Below, one piece after another: positions 44,442-52,830 of a DNA stretch of 64,000 bases. The DNA is from Chromobacterium subtsugae. GTDB taxonomy: Bacteria > Pseudomonadota > Gammaproteobacteria > Burkholderiales > Chromobacteriaceae. The position numbers and the translations under genes were made by a program. Positions within the stretch are counted from its first letter, which is position 1; the number at the start of each line of letters is the position of its first letter. The notes under the pieces are model-generated. The model was not told where the DNA came from. It was given only the letters and a program-made list of their open reading frames with translations, and ran no database searches. The stretch covers positions 33,507 through 97,506 of the forward strand of contig NZ_JYKA01000018.1 in NCBI RefSeq assembly GCF_001676875.1, written 5' to 3'.

Positions 44442-45662
44442 TCAGAAAATATACATCGCCCCTCTGCCCAGGCTGTTGCTGCTGCCGGCGAAGCCTATGT
44501 AGACGTTGCGGCCGTAGAAGAACGGCAAACCCCAATCGAAATCGCCGCTCAGGCTGCCGGTCATTGGCGCGCCTATGCTGGGGAAAGCCGCGTAGTTGCT
44601 GCGAGTGAGCACTTGGGCGCTGATCAGGCTGAAATTGACCGTGCTGCTGCTGCCGCCGCTCGACAAGGTGGCGCTCAGATTGAGCTGAGAACCCGGGCAG
44701 AACCAAGTGCCGCCGCCCACCGTGCAGGTAGCGATGCTGCTGTCGGTGAAGTACAGAATGTTGGATCCGCTGTCGAGGAAGCTAGGGTAAATCTGCCCCT
44801 TGTAGACGCCGGTGATGGTGAAACCGTCGCTGGAGACTGGGTAAGCCTTGACCCCCGACGCGATAGCGTTGTTGGACTGGGTGCCGATGCCGAAAGTCAG
44901 CGTCCCCTGCGCGCTCGCCTGCCCGGTCACCGGAATGGCGGGCAGCTGCAACAGCACGCCGTTGTTGTCGGCGGCGAAGCTGGCCACCGGATTCGCCACC
45001 TGCTGCGCGACCGGCACGGTGCCGGGCTGGCAGGTCAGCGCGGTGGCGCAAAGGTAATAAAATCCGTTGTTGGCGTTGCCGGCGCAATCGCTGCCGCAAT
45101 CCTGCCGGTTCAAGCCCACGCCGATGATGCCGTTGGCCCCCAGCCCGGCGAGGTTTCCTTCATTGCTCCCCACGCTGGAACAGCTGGCAGGCACCGTGGT
45201 GTAAACCGGATCGGAGACCAGTTGGATCGGCACCGAACTGGCCACCTCGCCCGCCATCTTCACATCGGCCACATTGACCGCCCCCCAAGTGTAGCCATCG
45301 GCGAACTGGGCGCACTCCACCACCTGCTTGCCATTCACCTGCTGGCTGCCCAGAGCGCTGCGCAGCCCGCTGCCCAGCACCGAGGACAACACCCGCAAAC
45401 CGCTGGAACCGGTATCCACCAGCACATGGTCTATGGTCTGGCAGTTGCTGGCGCTGCCGGGCGCGCACACAGTCACCGACACATAGGGGATGTTCAGCTG
45501 TCCCTGGGCGCCGCTTGGCCCGGTATCGACAGTCATCGCGACGCTATTGGACGTGCTGCTGCCGTTGCTACCATTCGAAATGGCCCCACCGCCGCCGCCT
45601 CCTCCCCCGCAACCGCCCAACACCAGCGCCAGCGCGAACCAACCCGCAAGCATCTTGTTCAT
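44442..45662 (-). CDS. DUF3443 lipoprotein with pepsin-like aspartic-protease motifs
   Basis: 406 residues. A lipoprotein signal ends at LVLGGC (Cys18), followed by a Gly-rich linker. The mature part has HVLVDTGSSGLRV with Asp83-Thr-Gly and, 214 residues later, PSFLDSGSNILYF with Asp297-Ser-Gly: the two catalytic half-motifs of pepsin-like proteases, each with hydrophobic flanks. Several paired Cys (CAPGSASNC, CGSDC, CATALTC, CTVGGGTWFC) suggest disulfides. The family is annotated only as DUF3443. It follows the DUF2844 gene by 9 nt. Proteolytic activity is inferred from motifs only. Confidence 0.82.
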   Translation of the reverse strand: MNKMLAGWFALALVLGGCGGGGGGGGAISNGSNGSSTSNSVAMTVDTGPSGAQGQLNIPYVSVTVCAPGSASNCQTIDHVLVDTGSSGLRVLSSVLGSGLRSALGSQQVNGKQVVECAQFADGYTWGAVNVADVKMAGEVASSVPIQLVSDPVYTTVPASCSSVGSNEGNLAGLGANGIIGVGLNRQDCGSDCAGNANNGFYYLCATALTCQPGTVPVAQQVANPVASFAADNNGVLLQLPAIPVTGQASAQGTLTFGIGTQSNNAIASGVKAYPVSSDGFTITGVYKGQIYPSFLDSGSNILYFTDSSIATCTVGGGTWFCPGSQLNLSATLSSGGSSSTVNFSLISAQVLTRSNYAAFPSIGAPMTGSLSGDFDWGLPFFYGRNVYIGFAGSSNSLGRGAMYIF

Positions 45663-45671
45663 ATCGCCCCC

Positions 45672-46118
45672 TTATTTGAGCTGATCCGGCGTCACGCCGG
45701 CAGGCAACAGCGCGCTGTCGTAAGCGAAGCCCTTGAACGCGCCCATCCGCCCATGCGAGCTCACCACGAAGCTGCCGACCTGCCCCCGCATCACATTGAG
45801 ACCGTTGCGGTTGGCCAGCTGGGCCTGCCGATAGGCGGGGAAATAGCTGCCGAGCAGTTGCTGCAGATCCGGCAGGCTGCCGCCGCTCCAGGCGACGGCG
45901 AATACCGTGCCGTCGGCGGCGGCGTATTGCTTGATCAGCCGCCCGGCGGCGTCCTGGCTCTGCTGCACGCTGAAGGCGCCGCCAGCCGGCGCGAGCGCGG
46001 TCATCTGCTTGCCGCCGCTCGCGGCCTGCGCGGCATCTAGCTTCTGCCCCAGCTCCGCGCGGGCCAGGAGCGGCGCGGCGAGCAATAGCAACAAAATTTT
46101 CGAAGATGCCTTCATCAT
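45672..46118 (-). CDS. DUF2844 secreted protein
   Basis: 148 residues with a Sec signal (about 5-21: SKILLLLLAAPLLARA). Mature protein is small and soluble, with FAVAWSGGSLPDLQQLLGSYF (about 75-95) and a late SHGRMGAFKGFAY segment. It belongs to DUF2844, usually encoded just before DUF3443. GGAGG is 7 nt before the MM start. Possibly a substrate, inhibitor or chaperone of the downstream protease-like lipoprotein; no direct evidence. Confidence 0.8.
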   Translation of the reverse strand: MMKASSKILLLLLAAPLLARAELGQKLDAAQAASGGKQMTALAPAGGAFSVQQSQDAAGRLIKQYAAADGTVFAVAWSGGSLPDLQQLLGSYFPAYRQAQLANRNGLNVMRGQVGSFVVSSHGRMGAFKGFAYDSALLPAGVTPDQLK

Positions 46119-46242
46119 CTTGTTTTCCTCCGGAGTCTGGCGACGGCAACCGCCACTCGGCATCGCCATGGCATGTTTTCGGGCACATAACACTTTCAGC
46201 ATACAAGATCGCCGGCGCGACATCCCACGCCAACATGTTAAT

Positions 46243-46270
46243 AAAAAAGCGGGAGGCCAAGGCCTCCCGC
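46243..46270 (-). terminator. Terminator after the Rossmann-like small gene
   Basis: Minus strand: GCGGGAGGCC-TT-GGCCTCCCGC then TTTTTTATT. A strong 10-bp stem about 60 nt past the stop at 46330. Confidence 0.85.
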
Positions 46271-46329
46271 ATCCCCTCGTTCAGCCGCCCGGACAATCCG
46301 GCTCGGCCTCACATCTCAAACCTTTCGCA

Positions 46330-46704
46330 TCAATAGGTTAACTCGTCATGCCGGGTTTCCACCCACTGTCCAGCGCCCAGCGACAACATTAACAAAGCCA
46401 CGCGCTCATGCACGATCACCGTGTGGGTGTTGCCGGAAAACTGCATGTAGCGGCGCAGATCGTCGCGCACCTTGCGCGAGCCGGTGACGTCGATGATGAT
46501 GTCGACCCGCTCGCCCTGCTCCGCGATCTCGATGAAATTGTCGGTGACCGCCACGCCGCGCTCCTTGGCCAGCAATACGCCGGGCAGCTGCAAATCCAGA
46601 TCCGCCACTCCCACCATCTCCACAAATGGCGCATCCAGCAGCTGCTTCAGCAAAGGCGTGCCCGTCTCTCCCACTCCAACCATGCCGATTCTGAATTTTT
46701 GCAT
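46330..46704 (-). CDS. Small Rossmann-fold (homoserine dehydrogenase-like N-domain) protein
   Basis: 124 residues. FRIGMVGVGETGTPLLKQLL is a GxGxxG-type dinucleotide loop, followed by MVGVADLDLQLPGVLLAKERG and a VDIIIDVTGS strand, exactly the start of NAD(P)-binding oxidoreductases. It then ends (HERVALLMLSLGAGQW) without any catalytic domain. It has its own terminator and AT-rich upstream region, so it is a free-standing single-domain gene, perhaps a redox or nucleotide sensor, not an obvious fragment. The predicted start has only a weak GGGG ribosome site. Confidence 0.65.
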   Translation of the reverse strand: MQKFRIGMVGVGETGTPLLKQLLDAPFVEMVGVADLDLQLPGVLLAKERGVAVTDNFIEIAEQGERVDIIIDVTGSRKVRDDLRRYMQFSGNTHTVIVHERVALLMLSLGAGQWVETRHDELTY

Positions 46705-46813
46705 ATATACCCCGCCTGTCCATTTATGCCTGTCGTATAACCGTCGTCACTCTAGATCAAGGCTTGCGAACCGGATTTGAGGCAGGTCAAACCATCGCCG
46801 CCCAAAATGAAAC

Positions 46814-46833
46814 GGCCCGGCATGGGCCGGGCC
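46814..46833 (-). terminator. Terminator after the 83-aa gene
   Basis: GGCCCGGC-ATGG-GCCGGGCC, followed on the minus strand by GTTTCATTTT. It ends the 46859-47110 gene before the Rossmann-like gene begins. Confidence 0.7.
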
Positions 46834-46858
46834 TGGTTTCGGGAATGGCTGCGGGGAT

Positions 46859-47110
46859 TCAGTGCAGGTTCTGCTGCGACAGGAAGCGCAGATAGCCCAG
46901 CCCTTCCAGCCAGAAGCCGCCGTCCGCCAGCGGCGTGGCGTCAGTCAGGTCGGCCACGGTCAACACCAGCTCCTGGCCATCCAGATTCGCTTCCAGCACC
47001 ACGTCGTCGTCGTCGGAAAATTCTTCGGAAACCGCATGGAAGTCCGGCTTGACGAACTGGTTGTTGACCTGAATGTAGTCGGACTCATTCAGCATACGCA
47101 GGATGTTCAT
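46859..47110 (-). CDS. Small acidic hypothetical protein
   Basis: 83 residues, start MNILRMLNESDYIQVN with a perfect AAAGGAGG about 7 nt upstream. Central acidic run (EEFSDDDDVVLEANLDGQ, about 36-53), then a likely beta-rich end (LTVADLTDATPLADGGFWLEG). Soluble, no motif recognised. The strong ribosome site and own terminator indicate a real gene. Confidence 0.65.
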   Translation of the reverse strand: MNILRMLNESDYIQVNNQFVKPDFHAVSEEFSDDDDVVLEANLDGQELVLTVADLTDATPLADGGFWLEGLGYLRFLSQQNLH

Positions 47111-47221
47111 GATGGCCTCCTTTTGCTGCGGTGGGAACAAGGTCAAACGGACAGTTACGCTTCACAGGCTCCGTTCCGGATGGCCGCACTGTCAGACCGC
47201 CATCCCATCGACAACCCGCAT

Positions 47222-47896
47222 CTACAGCCAACCGCGTTCGGCAAACGATTCCGCGTGTCCACCGGTCACCACGAAGTGATCCAGCAACTTGATATCGACC
47301 AATGCCAGCGCGCGCTTGAGGGTATCGGTCAACACCCTGTCCGCAGTCGACGGCTCGCTCACCCCGGACGGATGATTGTGCGCGACGATCACCGCCGCCG
47401 CGTTGTGCCGCAAAGCCCGGCGCAACACCTCGCGCGGATACACCCTGGTTTCGGTCAGCGTCCCCTTGAATACTTCTTCGACCTCGATCAGATGGTTTTG
47501 TGCCGTCAAGAATATCACGACAAATATTTCCACCTCGCGCCGCCCTATGCTCAGCCTCAGGTAGTCCCTGACCTGCTCCGGGCTGGACAGCGCGTCGCCC
47601 ATCCGCATCGACTCCGACAAGGCCCGCCGCGCCAGCTCGGTGCAGGCCATCAGCTGCGCGTACTTGGCTTCGCCCAGGCCTGGCATGGACTTGAACTCCG
47701 GCAGCGAGGCGGTCAACAGCCGCGACAAGGAGCCGAAATCCTGCAACAGGCGCCGCGCCAGCTCCACCGCGCTGACGCCCTTGATGCCGGTGCGCAGGAA
47801 AATCGCCAGCAACTCGGAATCGTTCAGGGAACCGGCGCCTTGCTGCAGCAGCTTCTCGCGCGGACGCTCGGATTCGGGCCAACTGGCAATCGACAT
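47222..47896 (-). CDS. radC: RadC-like JAMM/MPN domain protein
   Basis: 224-residue protein of the RadC family: N-terminal helix-hairpin-helix region ([13 protein letters not shown], and [13 protein letters not shown]) and C-terminal JAMM metalloprotease-like domain with [18 protein letters not shown] (about 172-190) carrying His-x-His-x10-Asp. The old link to DNA repair is doubtful; function unknown. GGGAGGA precedes the ATG. It is divergent from coaBC, a common pairing. Confidence 0.93.
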   Translation of the reverse strand: MSIASWPESERPREKLLQQGAGSLNDSELLAIFLRTGIKGVSAVELARRLLQDFGSLSRLLTASLPEFKSMPGLGEAKYAQLMACTELARRALSESMRMGDALSSPEQVRDYLRLSIGRREVEIFVVIFLTAQNHLIEVEEVFKGTLTETRVYPREVLRRALRHNAAAVIVAHNHPSGVSEPSTADRVLTDTLKRALALVDIKLLDHFVVTGGHAESFAERGWL

Positions 47897-48057
47897 TGCG
47901 CATCCTCCCTCTGGCTATAGCATTGTTTGTGCCTGCAGGCCAACAAGATAGAAACAGGCAATGACATTAACATGCCACAATCTGCCGACGCCAGAACCAT
48001 CCCGCCGCCAAATCCGCTAAAATGGCCAGTTTACGGCTGCTTTGCGAAGACATAACG

Positions 48058-49239
48058 ATGACTGCCAAACGCATTCTTCTCGGCATCAGCGGCGGCATCG
48101 CCGCCTATAAATCGGCCGAACTGACCCGGCTGCTGGTCAAGGCAGGCCACCAGGTGGAAGTGGTGATGACCGAATCGGCCACCCGCTTCGTGACGCCAGC
48201 CACCTTCCAGGCGCTGTCCGGCAACACGGTCTACACCGATCTATGGGATCCGCGCCCCAGCAACGCGATGGCGCATATCGAGCTGTCCCGCCGCGCCGAC
48301 GTCTTCCTGATCGCGCCGGCCACCGCCAACTTGCTGTTCAAGCTGGCGCACGGCGCCTGCGACGACCTGATCTCCACGCTGGCCGCCGCCCGCGCCTGCC
48401 CGCTGGTCGTCGCGCCGGCGATGAACCTACAGATGTGGCAGAATCCGCCCAACCAGCGCAACGTCGCGCAGCTGCGCGCCGACGGCGTCGCCGTGTTCGG
48501 CCCCGGCAACGGCGCGCAGGCCTGCGGCGAAACCGGCGACGGCCGCATGCTGGAACCGCACGAAATCTTCGAGCTGCTGCAAGGCGTCTTCGCCGAGAAA
48601 ACGCTGGCCGGCAGAAAAGTGCTGCTGACCGCCGGCCCGACTTACGAAGCCATCGACACCGTGCGCGGCATCACCAACATCAGCTCCGGCAAGATGGGCT
48701 ACGCGCTGGCGCGCGCCTGCCGCGACGCCGGCGCCGAAGTGACGCTGGTATCCGGTCCCACCAGCCTGGCCGCGCCGCTGAACGTGCGCCGCGTCGACGT
48801 GGCAAGCGCCGCCGAAATGCAGCAGGCGGTGTTGACGGAAGTCGGCCGCAGCGACATCTTCATCAGCGTTGCCGCCGTCGCCGACTACCGGGTGAGAAAC
48901 CGCAGCGAGCACAAGATCAAGAAAGGCGCTTCGGTCCCCGTCATAGAACTGGAAGAAAACCCAGACATCCTGGCCACCGTCGCATCCTTGCCGGCCGCGC
49001 CGTTCTGCGTCGGCTTCGCCGCCGAAAGCCAGAACCTGCTGGAGTTCGCCGAGGCCAAGCGCCGGCGCAAGAAACTGCCGCTGCTGGTGGCCAATCTGGC
49101 CCAGCAGGCGATGGGCGCCGACGACAACCAGGTGGTGCTGCTGGACGACGCCGGCGAGCACCCGCTGCCCAATATGCCCAAGGACGAGGTGGCCGCCGCC
49201 ATCGTCCGCCATCTGGCCGCCCTGCTGGGCCGGCGCTGA
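48058..49239 (+). CDS. coaBC: Bifunctional phosphopantothenoylcysteine decarboxylase/synthetase
   Basis: 393-residue coenzyme A biosynthesis enzyme. The CoaC flavin domain (1-180) shows [32 protein letters not shown] and [12 protein letters not shown]. The CoaB domain (from about 188) shows [28 protein letters not shown] and the KIKK segment near 285. Start ATG at 48058 matches the family N-terminus; an in-frame ATG at 48022 would add twelve residues. Confidence 0.95.
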   Translation: MTAKRILLGISGGIAAYKSAELTRLLVKAGHQVEVVMTESATRFVTPATFQALSGNTVYTDLWDPRPSNAMAHIELSRRADVFLIAPATANLLFKLAHGACDDLISTLAAARACPLVVAPAMNLQMWQNPPNQRNVAQLRADGVAVFGPGNGAQACGETGDGRMLEPHEIFELLQGVFAEKTLAGRKVLLTAGPTYEAIDTVRGITNISSGKMGYALARACRDAGAEVTLVSGPTSLAAPLNVRRVDVASAAEMQQAVLTEVGRSDIFISVAAVADYRVRNRSEHKIKKGASVPVIELEENPDILATVASLPAAPFCVGFAAESQNLLEFAEAKRRRKKLPLLVANLAQQAMGADDNQVVLLDDAGEHPLPNMPKDEVAAAIVRHLAALLGRR

Positions 49240-49291
49240 AGAATCAACCATCGGGCGGCCTCCGCGCCGCCCCGCATCACAAGGAAACACC

Positions 49292-49744
49292 ATGCCAGCC
49301 CAAATCGACGTCAAGATCCTGGACGCGCGCCTGCGCGACAACCTGCCCGCCTACGCCACCCCAGGCTCGGCCGGCCTGGATCTGCGCGCCGCCACCGAAG
49401 AGACGATGACCATCCAGCCGGGCGAAACCAAGCTGATCCCGACCGGCATCGCCATCCACCTGGACAACCCCGGCCTCGCCGCCATGCTGCTGCCGCGCTC
49501 CGGCCTTGGCCACAAGCACGGCATCGTGCTGGGCAATCTGGTGGGCCTGATCGATTCCGACTACCAGGGCCAGATATTCGTGTCGGTATGGAACCGCGGC
49601 CAAGAGCCGTTCCGCCTGGAGCCGATGGAGCGCATCGCCCAGATGGTGATCGTGCCGGTGGTGCAGGTGGGCTTCAATCTCGTCGACGACTTCGCGGCAT
49701 CCGACCGCGGCGCTGGCGGCTTCGGCAGCACCGGCCGCGGCTGA
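49292..49744 (+). CDS. dut: dUTP diphosphatase
   Basis: 150-residue trimeric dUTPase that removes dUTP and supplies dUMP. Motifs 1-5 are visible: [45 protein letters not shown] and the C-terminal [19 protein letters not shown] precedes the ATG. The coaBC-dut order is conserved. Confidence 0.96.
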   Translation: MPAQIDVKILDARLRDNLPAYATPGSAGLDLRAATEETMTIQPGETKLIPTGIAIHLDNPGLAAMLLPRSGLGHKHGIVLGNLVGLIDSDYQGQIFVSVWNRGQEPFRLEPMERIAQMVIVPVVQVGFNLVDDFAASDRGAGGFGSTGRG

Positions 49745-49845
49745 GTCCGTCCGATCGCGCCCGCCCGCCGGCGGGCGCTTGCCTATAATCGGGAAAGCGA
49801 GGGCGCATGGCCGGATGGGCCGTCCGCCGCCCCAGGAGCCTCCCG

Positions 49846-50865
49846 ATGACGCAGACACCGCTTCCGGATCAGACCGAAAGCAAACTGATACTCGACAGCC
49901 TGGTCGAGCTGACGTCGCAGCGCGAACAGGATATGCTGGAGTCCAGCCTGCTCTCCACCCTGGTGGAGGTCATGCGCGTCGACCGAGTGGAGCTGTTCTC
50001 CTGCCGCTGGGTCAACAACGCTCCCTATATCCGCCGCCGGCTGGAGGCCCGCTCCGGCGCCGGCAAGCCGGACATCCGCGAAACCAGCGCCGACAGCTGG
50101 CAGCCGCCGCCGGTTTTTCTTTACGAGCTGCTCGACCAGCTGGACCGCGGCGACGGCATCCACCGCATTCCCGGCGGCATGTGCCTGCCGCTGCGCTGCA
50201 TGGGCAGCATCACCTCGCTGGTGATCATCCACGCCGCCGGCGACGCCAAGATCAACCGCGCCATGCTCAAGGCGATGGCGCGGATACACGAGAACTTCCT
50301 GCGCGTGCTGTTCGAGGCCGACCGCGACATGCTGACCGCGCTGCACAACCGCCGCAAGTTCGACCAGCGCATCTACGGCCTGATCGCCGCGCTGCAACAC
50401 CCGCAAGCCCCGCCTGACCCTTGCGTGCTGGCCCTGCTGGACGTCGATCTGTTCAAGCGGGTCAACGACCTTTACGGCCACATGGTCGGCGATGAGGTGC
50501 TATTGCTGCTCGCGCAGCTGATGCAGCAAAGCTTCGGCGAGGACGACGGCCTGTTCCGCTATGGCGGCGAGGAATTCGCGCTGCTGCTGCAGGCGCCGGA
50601 TCTCGAGCAGGCGGAAGCGGCGCTGGAGCGCTTTCGCCAGCGGGTGGCCCTGCATGTGTTTCCCCAGGTCAAAAATCTCACCATCAGCATAGGCTACACC
50701 CGCGTCAACCCTGCCCAGTTGCCGGGCCAGTTGGTGGAGCAAGCCGACCGCGCGCTGTACTACGCCAAGAGCCACGGCCGCGATCAGATCCGCAGCTACG
50801 AGAAGCTGGTGGCGGACGGCTCGCTGGCCGCGCCGCAGGCCGGCGGCGAAATCGACGTGTTCTGA
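49846..50865 (+). CDS. Diguanylate cyclase with GAF-like N-terminal domain
   Basis: 339-residue cytoplasmic protein. Residues about 15-160 look like a GAF/PAS-type sensory domain (MRVDRVELFSCRWV, LPLRCMGSITSLVIIHAAGD) without transmembrane segments. Residues about 165-325 form a GGDEF domain: DMLTALHNRRKF, LLDVDLFKRVNDLYGHMVGDEV and the active loop RYGGEEF (GGEEF at 240-244). The RxxD product-inhibition site five residues before the loop is absent (FGED there). It should make c-di-GMP in response to an unknown signal. AGGAG lies before the ATG; TATAAT at 49784-49789 may be its promoter. Confidence 0.88.
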   Translation: MTQTPLPDQTESKLILDSLVELTSQREQDMLESSLLSTLVEVMRVDRVELFSCRWVNNAPYIRRRLEARSGAGKPDIRETSADSWQPPPVFLYELLDQLDRGDGIHRIPGGMCLPLRCMGSITSLVIIHAAGDAKINRAMLKAMARIHENFLRVLFEADRDMLTALHNRRKFDQRIYGLIAALQHPQAPPDPCVLALLDVDLFKRVNDLYGHMVGDEVLLLLAQLMQQSFGEDDGLFRYGGEEFALLLQAPDLEQAEAALERFRQRVALHVFPQVKNLTISIGYTRVNPAQLPGQLVEQADRALYYAKSHGRDQIRSYEKLVADGSLAAPQAGGEIDVF

Positions 50866-50900
50866 AGGCCGGACGCCGCGGCGCCCGGCCCCGTCAACCG

Positions 50901-52595
50901 TCAGGGCAGCTGGACGATGCGGTTCAGCGGCGGCGCATCCACCCGCGCCCGCGCCTGGAAGTAATCCACCAGCACATCGACATCCACGCCGCCGCCCACC
51001 CGGTTCGCCCCCTGGGTCAGCACGGTGAAGCCATCGCCGCCGCCGGCGATGAAATTATTCACCTGCACCCGGTAGACCTGCCGCGGATCCACCGCCAGCC
51101 CGTTGATGCGGATGCTGGCGATGTCGACCTTGCTGCCGGCCGGCGCGGACTGGCTCCAGGCGTAGCTGAAGCCGGCCGACACCTGCAGCATCTTGGGCTG
51201 GGCCGGGTTGCTCCACTGCTGCTCCAGCAATTGGTCGATCTGCTGGCCGGTCAGGTCCATCGTCATCATGGTGTTGCCGAAGGGCTGAACCGTGTAGAGC
51301 TGCTTGTAGCTGACGCTGCCGTCGCCCCCCGGCAGAATGTCCGCCCGCACGCCGCCCGGGTTCATAAAGGCCGCCAGCGCGCCCTGCGCCTGGCCGGCCG
51401 CCAATTGCGCGTCGGCCACCACATCGCCCAGCGTGGTTTCCCCGGCGGCGTTGGAGGCGCGGGTCAGCGGGCCGGACGCCTGTCCCACCACCTTGTTGGC
51501 GATAGGCGCCACCAAGGCCTGATAGGTCTGGATCAGGCTGGCGACGTCCGCGCGCGGCGCGATGTCCTGGCTCACCACCCGGTTGGCCGCCTGGATCGAG
51601 CCGGGGACAAAGCCCTTGGTCGCCGGGTCCAGCTTGAAGTCTATCTCGGTGAACAGTTGGCCATAGTTCTTGGCGCTGGTAACCCGCCGGCCGTCTATCA
51701 CGCAGTTGTAGGCCTGGTGTGTATGGCCGGTCACGACCAAGCCCACCGCCTTGTCCAGCTTCTTGACGATGTCGACGATGGGGCCGGAGATGCCGTTGCA
51801 GTCGTTGAAGCTGCCGCTTTGATAGCCGCCTTCATGCACCACCACCACCACAGCGGACACGCCCTGCGCCTTCAGCTTGGGCACCAGCGCGTTGACGGTG
51901 TCGGCCTCGTCCTGGAAGCTCAGGCCCTGGATGCCGGTGGGCGACACGATTTCCGGCGTCCCCTTCAGCGTCATGCCGATAAAGGCCACCGGGATATTGC
52001 CGTAGCGCTTGATCTCATAGGCCGGAAACAGCGTGCCGCCATCGGATTTGCGCACATTGGCGGCCAAAAACTTGAACTTGGCGCCGGCGAACTTGCCGCC
52101 GTTCCGGCAGGTGGTGCTGGAGCCGGGCTTGCAGCCGCCGTTTTGCATCCGCAGCAGCTCCTCCTGGCCGTCGTCGAATTCGTGGTTGCCCACCGCGTTG
52201 ATGTCCAGTCCCAGCAGGTTCATCGCCTCTATCGTCGGCTCGTCGTGGAACAGGCCGGACACCAGCGGGCTCGCCCCTATCAGGTCGCCGGCCGATACCA
52301 CCACGGTATTGGGCGACTTGTCGCGCAGTGACTTCACCCAGGCCGCCAGGTAGTCGGCGCCGCCGGCGCTCACCTTGATGGTTTTGCCGGGATTGGCCGG
52401 GTCCGGCACCGACAAGGCGCCGGGCGTTTCCAGATTGCCGTGGAAATCGTTGAAGGCGATCAGCTTGACCGCCACCGCGGGCTGGCGCTGCTGATTATTG
52501 TTTTCGCCTCGTCCTCCCACGGAAGAAGAGTCCGACATGCAGGCGGCCAGCGCCAGGCTGACGCTCAGGCACAGGCTCAGCGGAATCAGTTTCAT
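50901..52595 (-). CDS. 5'-nucleotidase/2',3'-cyclic phosphodiesterase family lipoprotein (UshA-like)
   Basis: 564-residue extracytoplasmic metallophosphoesterase. Lipobox LALAAC (Cys19), then metal-binding motifs FNDFHGNL, GDLIGASPL, GNHEFDDG and GHTHQAYN in the N-terminal calcineurin-like domain, and a C-terminal nucleotidase domain (about 340-560) with NPGGVRADI and the QPFGNTMMTMDLTG segment. It salvages nucleotides or phosphate at the cell surface. GGAG precedes the ATG. The 5' region is AT-rich with an inverted repeat. Confidence 0.9.
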   Translation of the reverse strand: MKLIPLSLCLSVSLALAACMSDSSSVGGRGENNNQQRQPAVAVKLIAFNDFHGNLETPGALSVPDPANPGKTIKVSAGGADYLAAWVKSLRDKSPNTVVVSAGDLIGASPLVSGLFHDEPTIEAMNLLGLDINAVGNHEFDDGQEELLRMQNGGCKPGSSTTCRNGGKFAGAKFKFLAANVRKSDGGTLFPAYEIKRYGNIPVAFIGMTLKGTPEIVSPTGIQGLSFQDEADTVNALVPKLKAQGVSAVVVVVHEGGYQSGSFNDCNGISGPIVDIVKKLDKAVGLVVTGHTHQAYNCVIDGRRVTSAKNYGQLFTEIDFKLDPATKGFVPGSIQAANRVVSQDIAPRADVASLIQTYQALVAPIANKVVGQASGPLTRASNAAGETTLGDVVADAQLAAGQAQGALAAFMNPGGVRADILPGGDGSVSYKQLYTVQPFGNTMMTMDLTGQQIDQLLEQQWSNPAQPKMLQVSAGFSYAWSQSAPAGSKVDIASIRINGLAVDPRQVYRVQVNNFIAGGGDGFTVLTQGANRVGGGVDVDVLVDYFQARARVDAPPLNRIVQLP

Positions 52596-52709
52596 TGACT
52601 TGCTCCATTGTTATGTTGGCGTCCCGCCGCGGGCCGCTGCCACGGACCGCATGCGGGGCCTGCCAACATACACAAGTCGAATGAAATTTAATAAACGTTT
52701 TTCATGAAA

Positions 52710-52729
52710 TTCAGAAATTAAATTCTGAA
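52710..52729. promoter_or_regulatory. Inverted repeat in AT-rich region upstream of the nucleotidase
   Basis: TTCAGAA-ATTAAA-TTCTGAA, 7-bp arms, with a neighbouring TTTCATGAAA palindrome (52700-52709). It lies between the gdh terminator and the nucleotidase start and may be an operator. No PhoB box was found. Confidence 0.45.
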
Positions 52730-52763
52730 AAATATCCTTTTCACAACAAAATTCCGAAATGAA

Positions 52764-52791
52764 AAACGCCGCGAGCAAGCTCGCGGCGTTT
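52764..52791 (-). terminator. Terminator of the glutamate dehydrogenase gene
   Basis: AAACGCCGCGAG-CAAG-CTCGCGGCGTTT, a perfect 12-bp stem and 4-nt loop, 40 nt past the stop and followed by TTTTTCAT on the minus strand. Confidence 0.85.
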
Positions 52792-52830
52792 GGCGCCTCC
52801 GGCCTCGCGGCCGGAAATCCGTTTGGCCGA

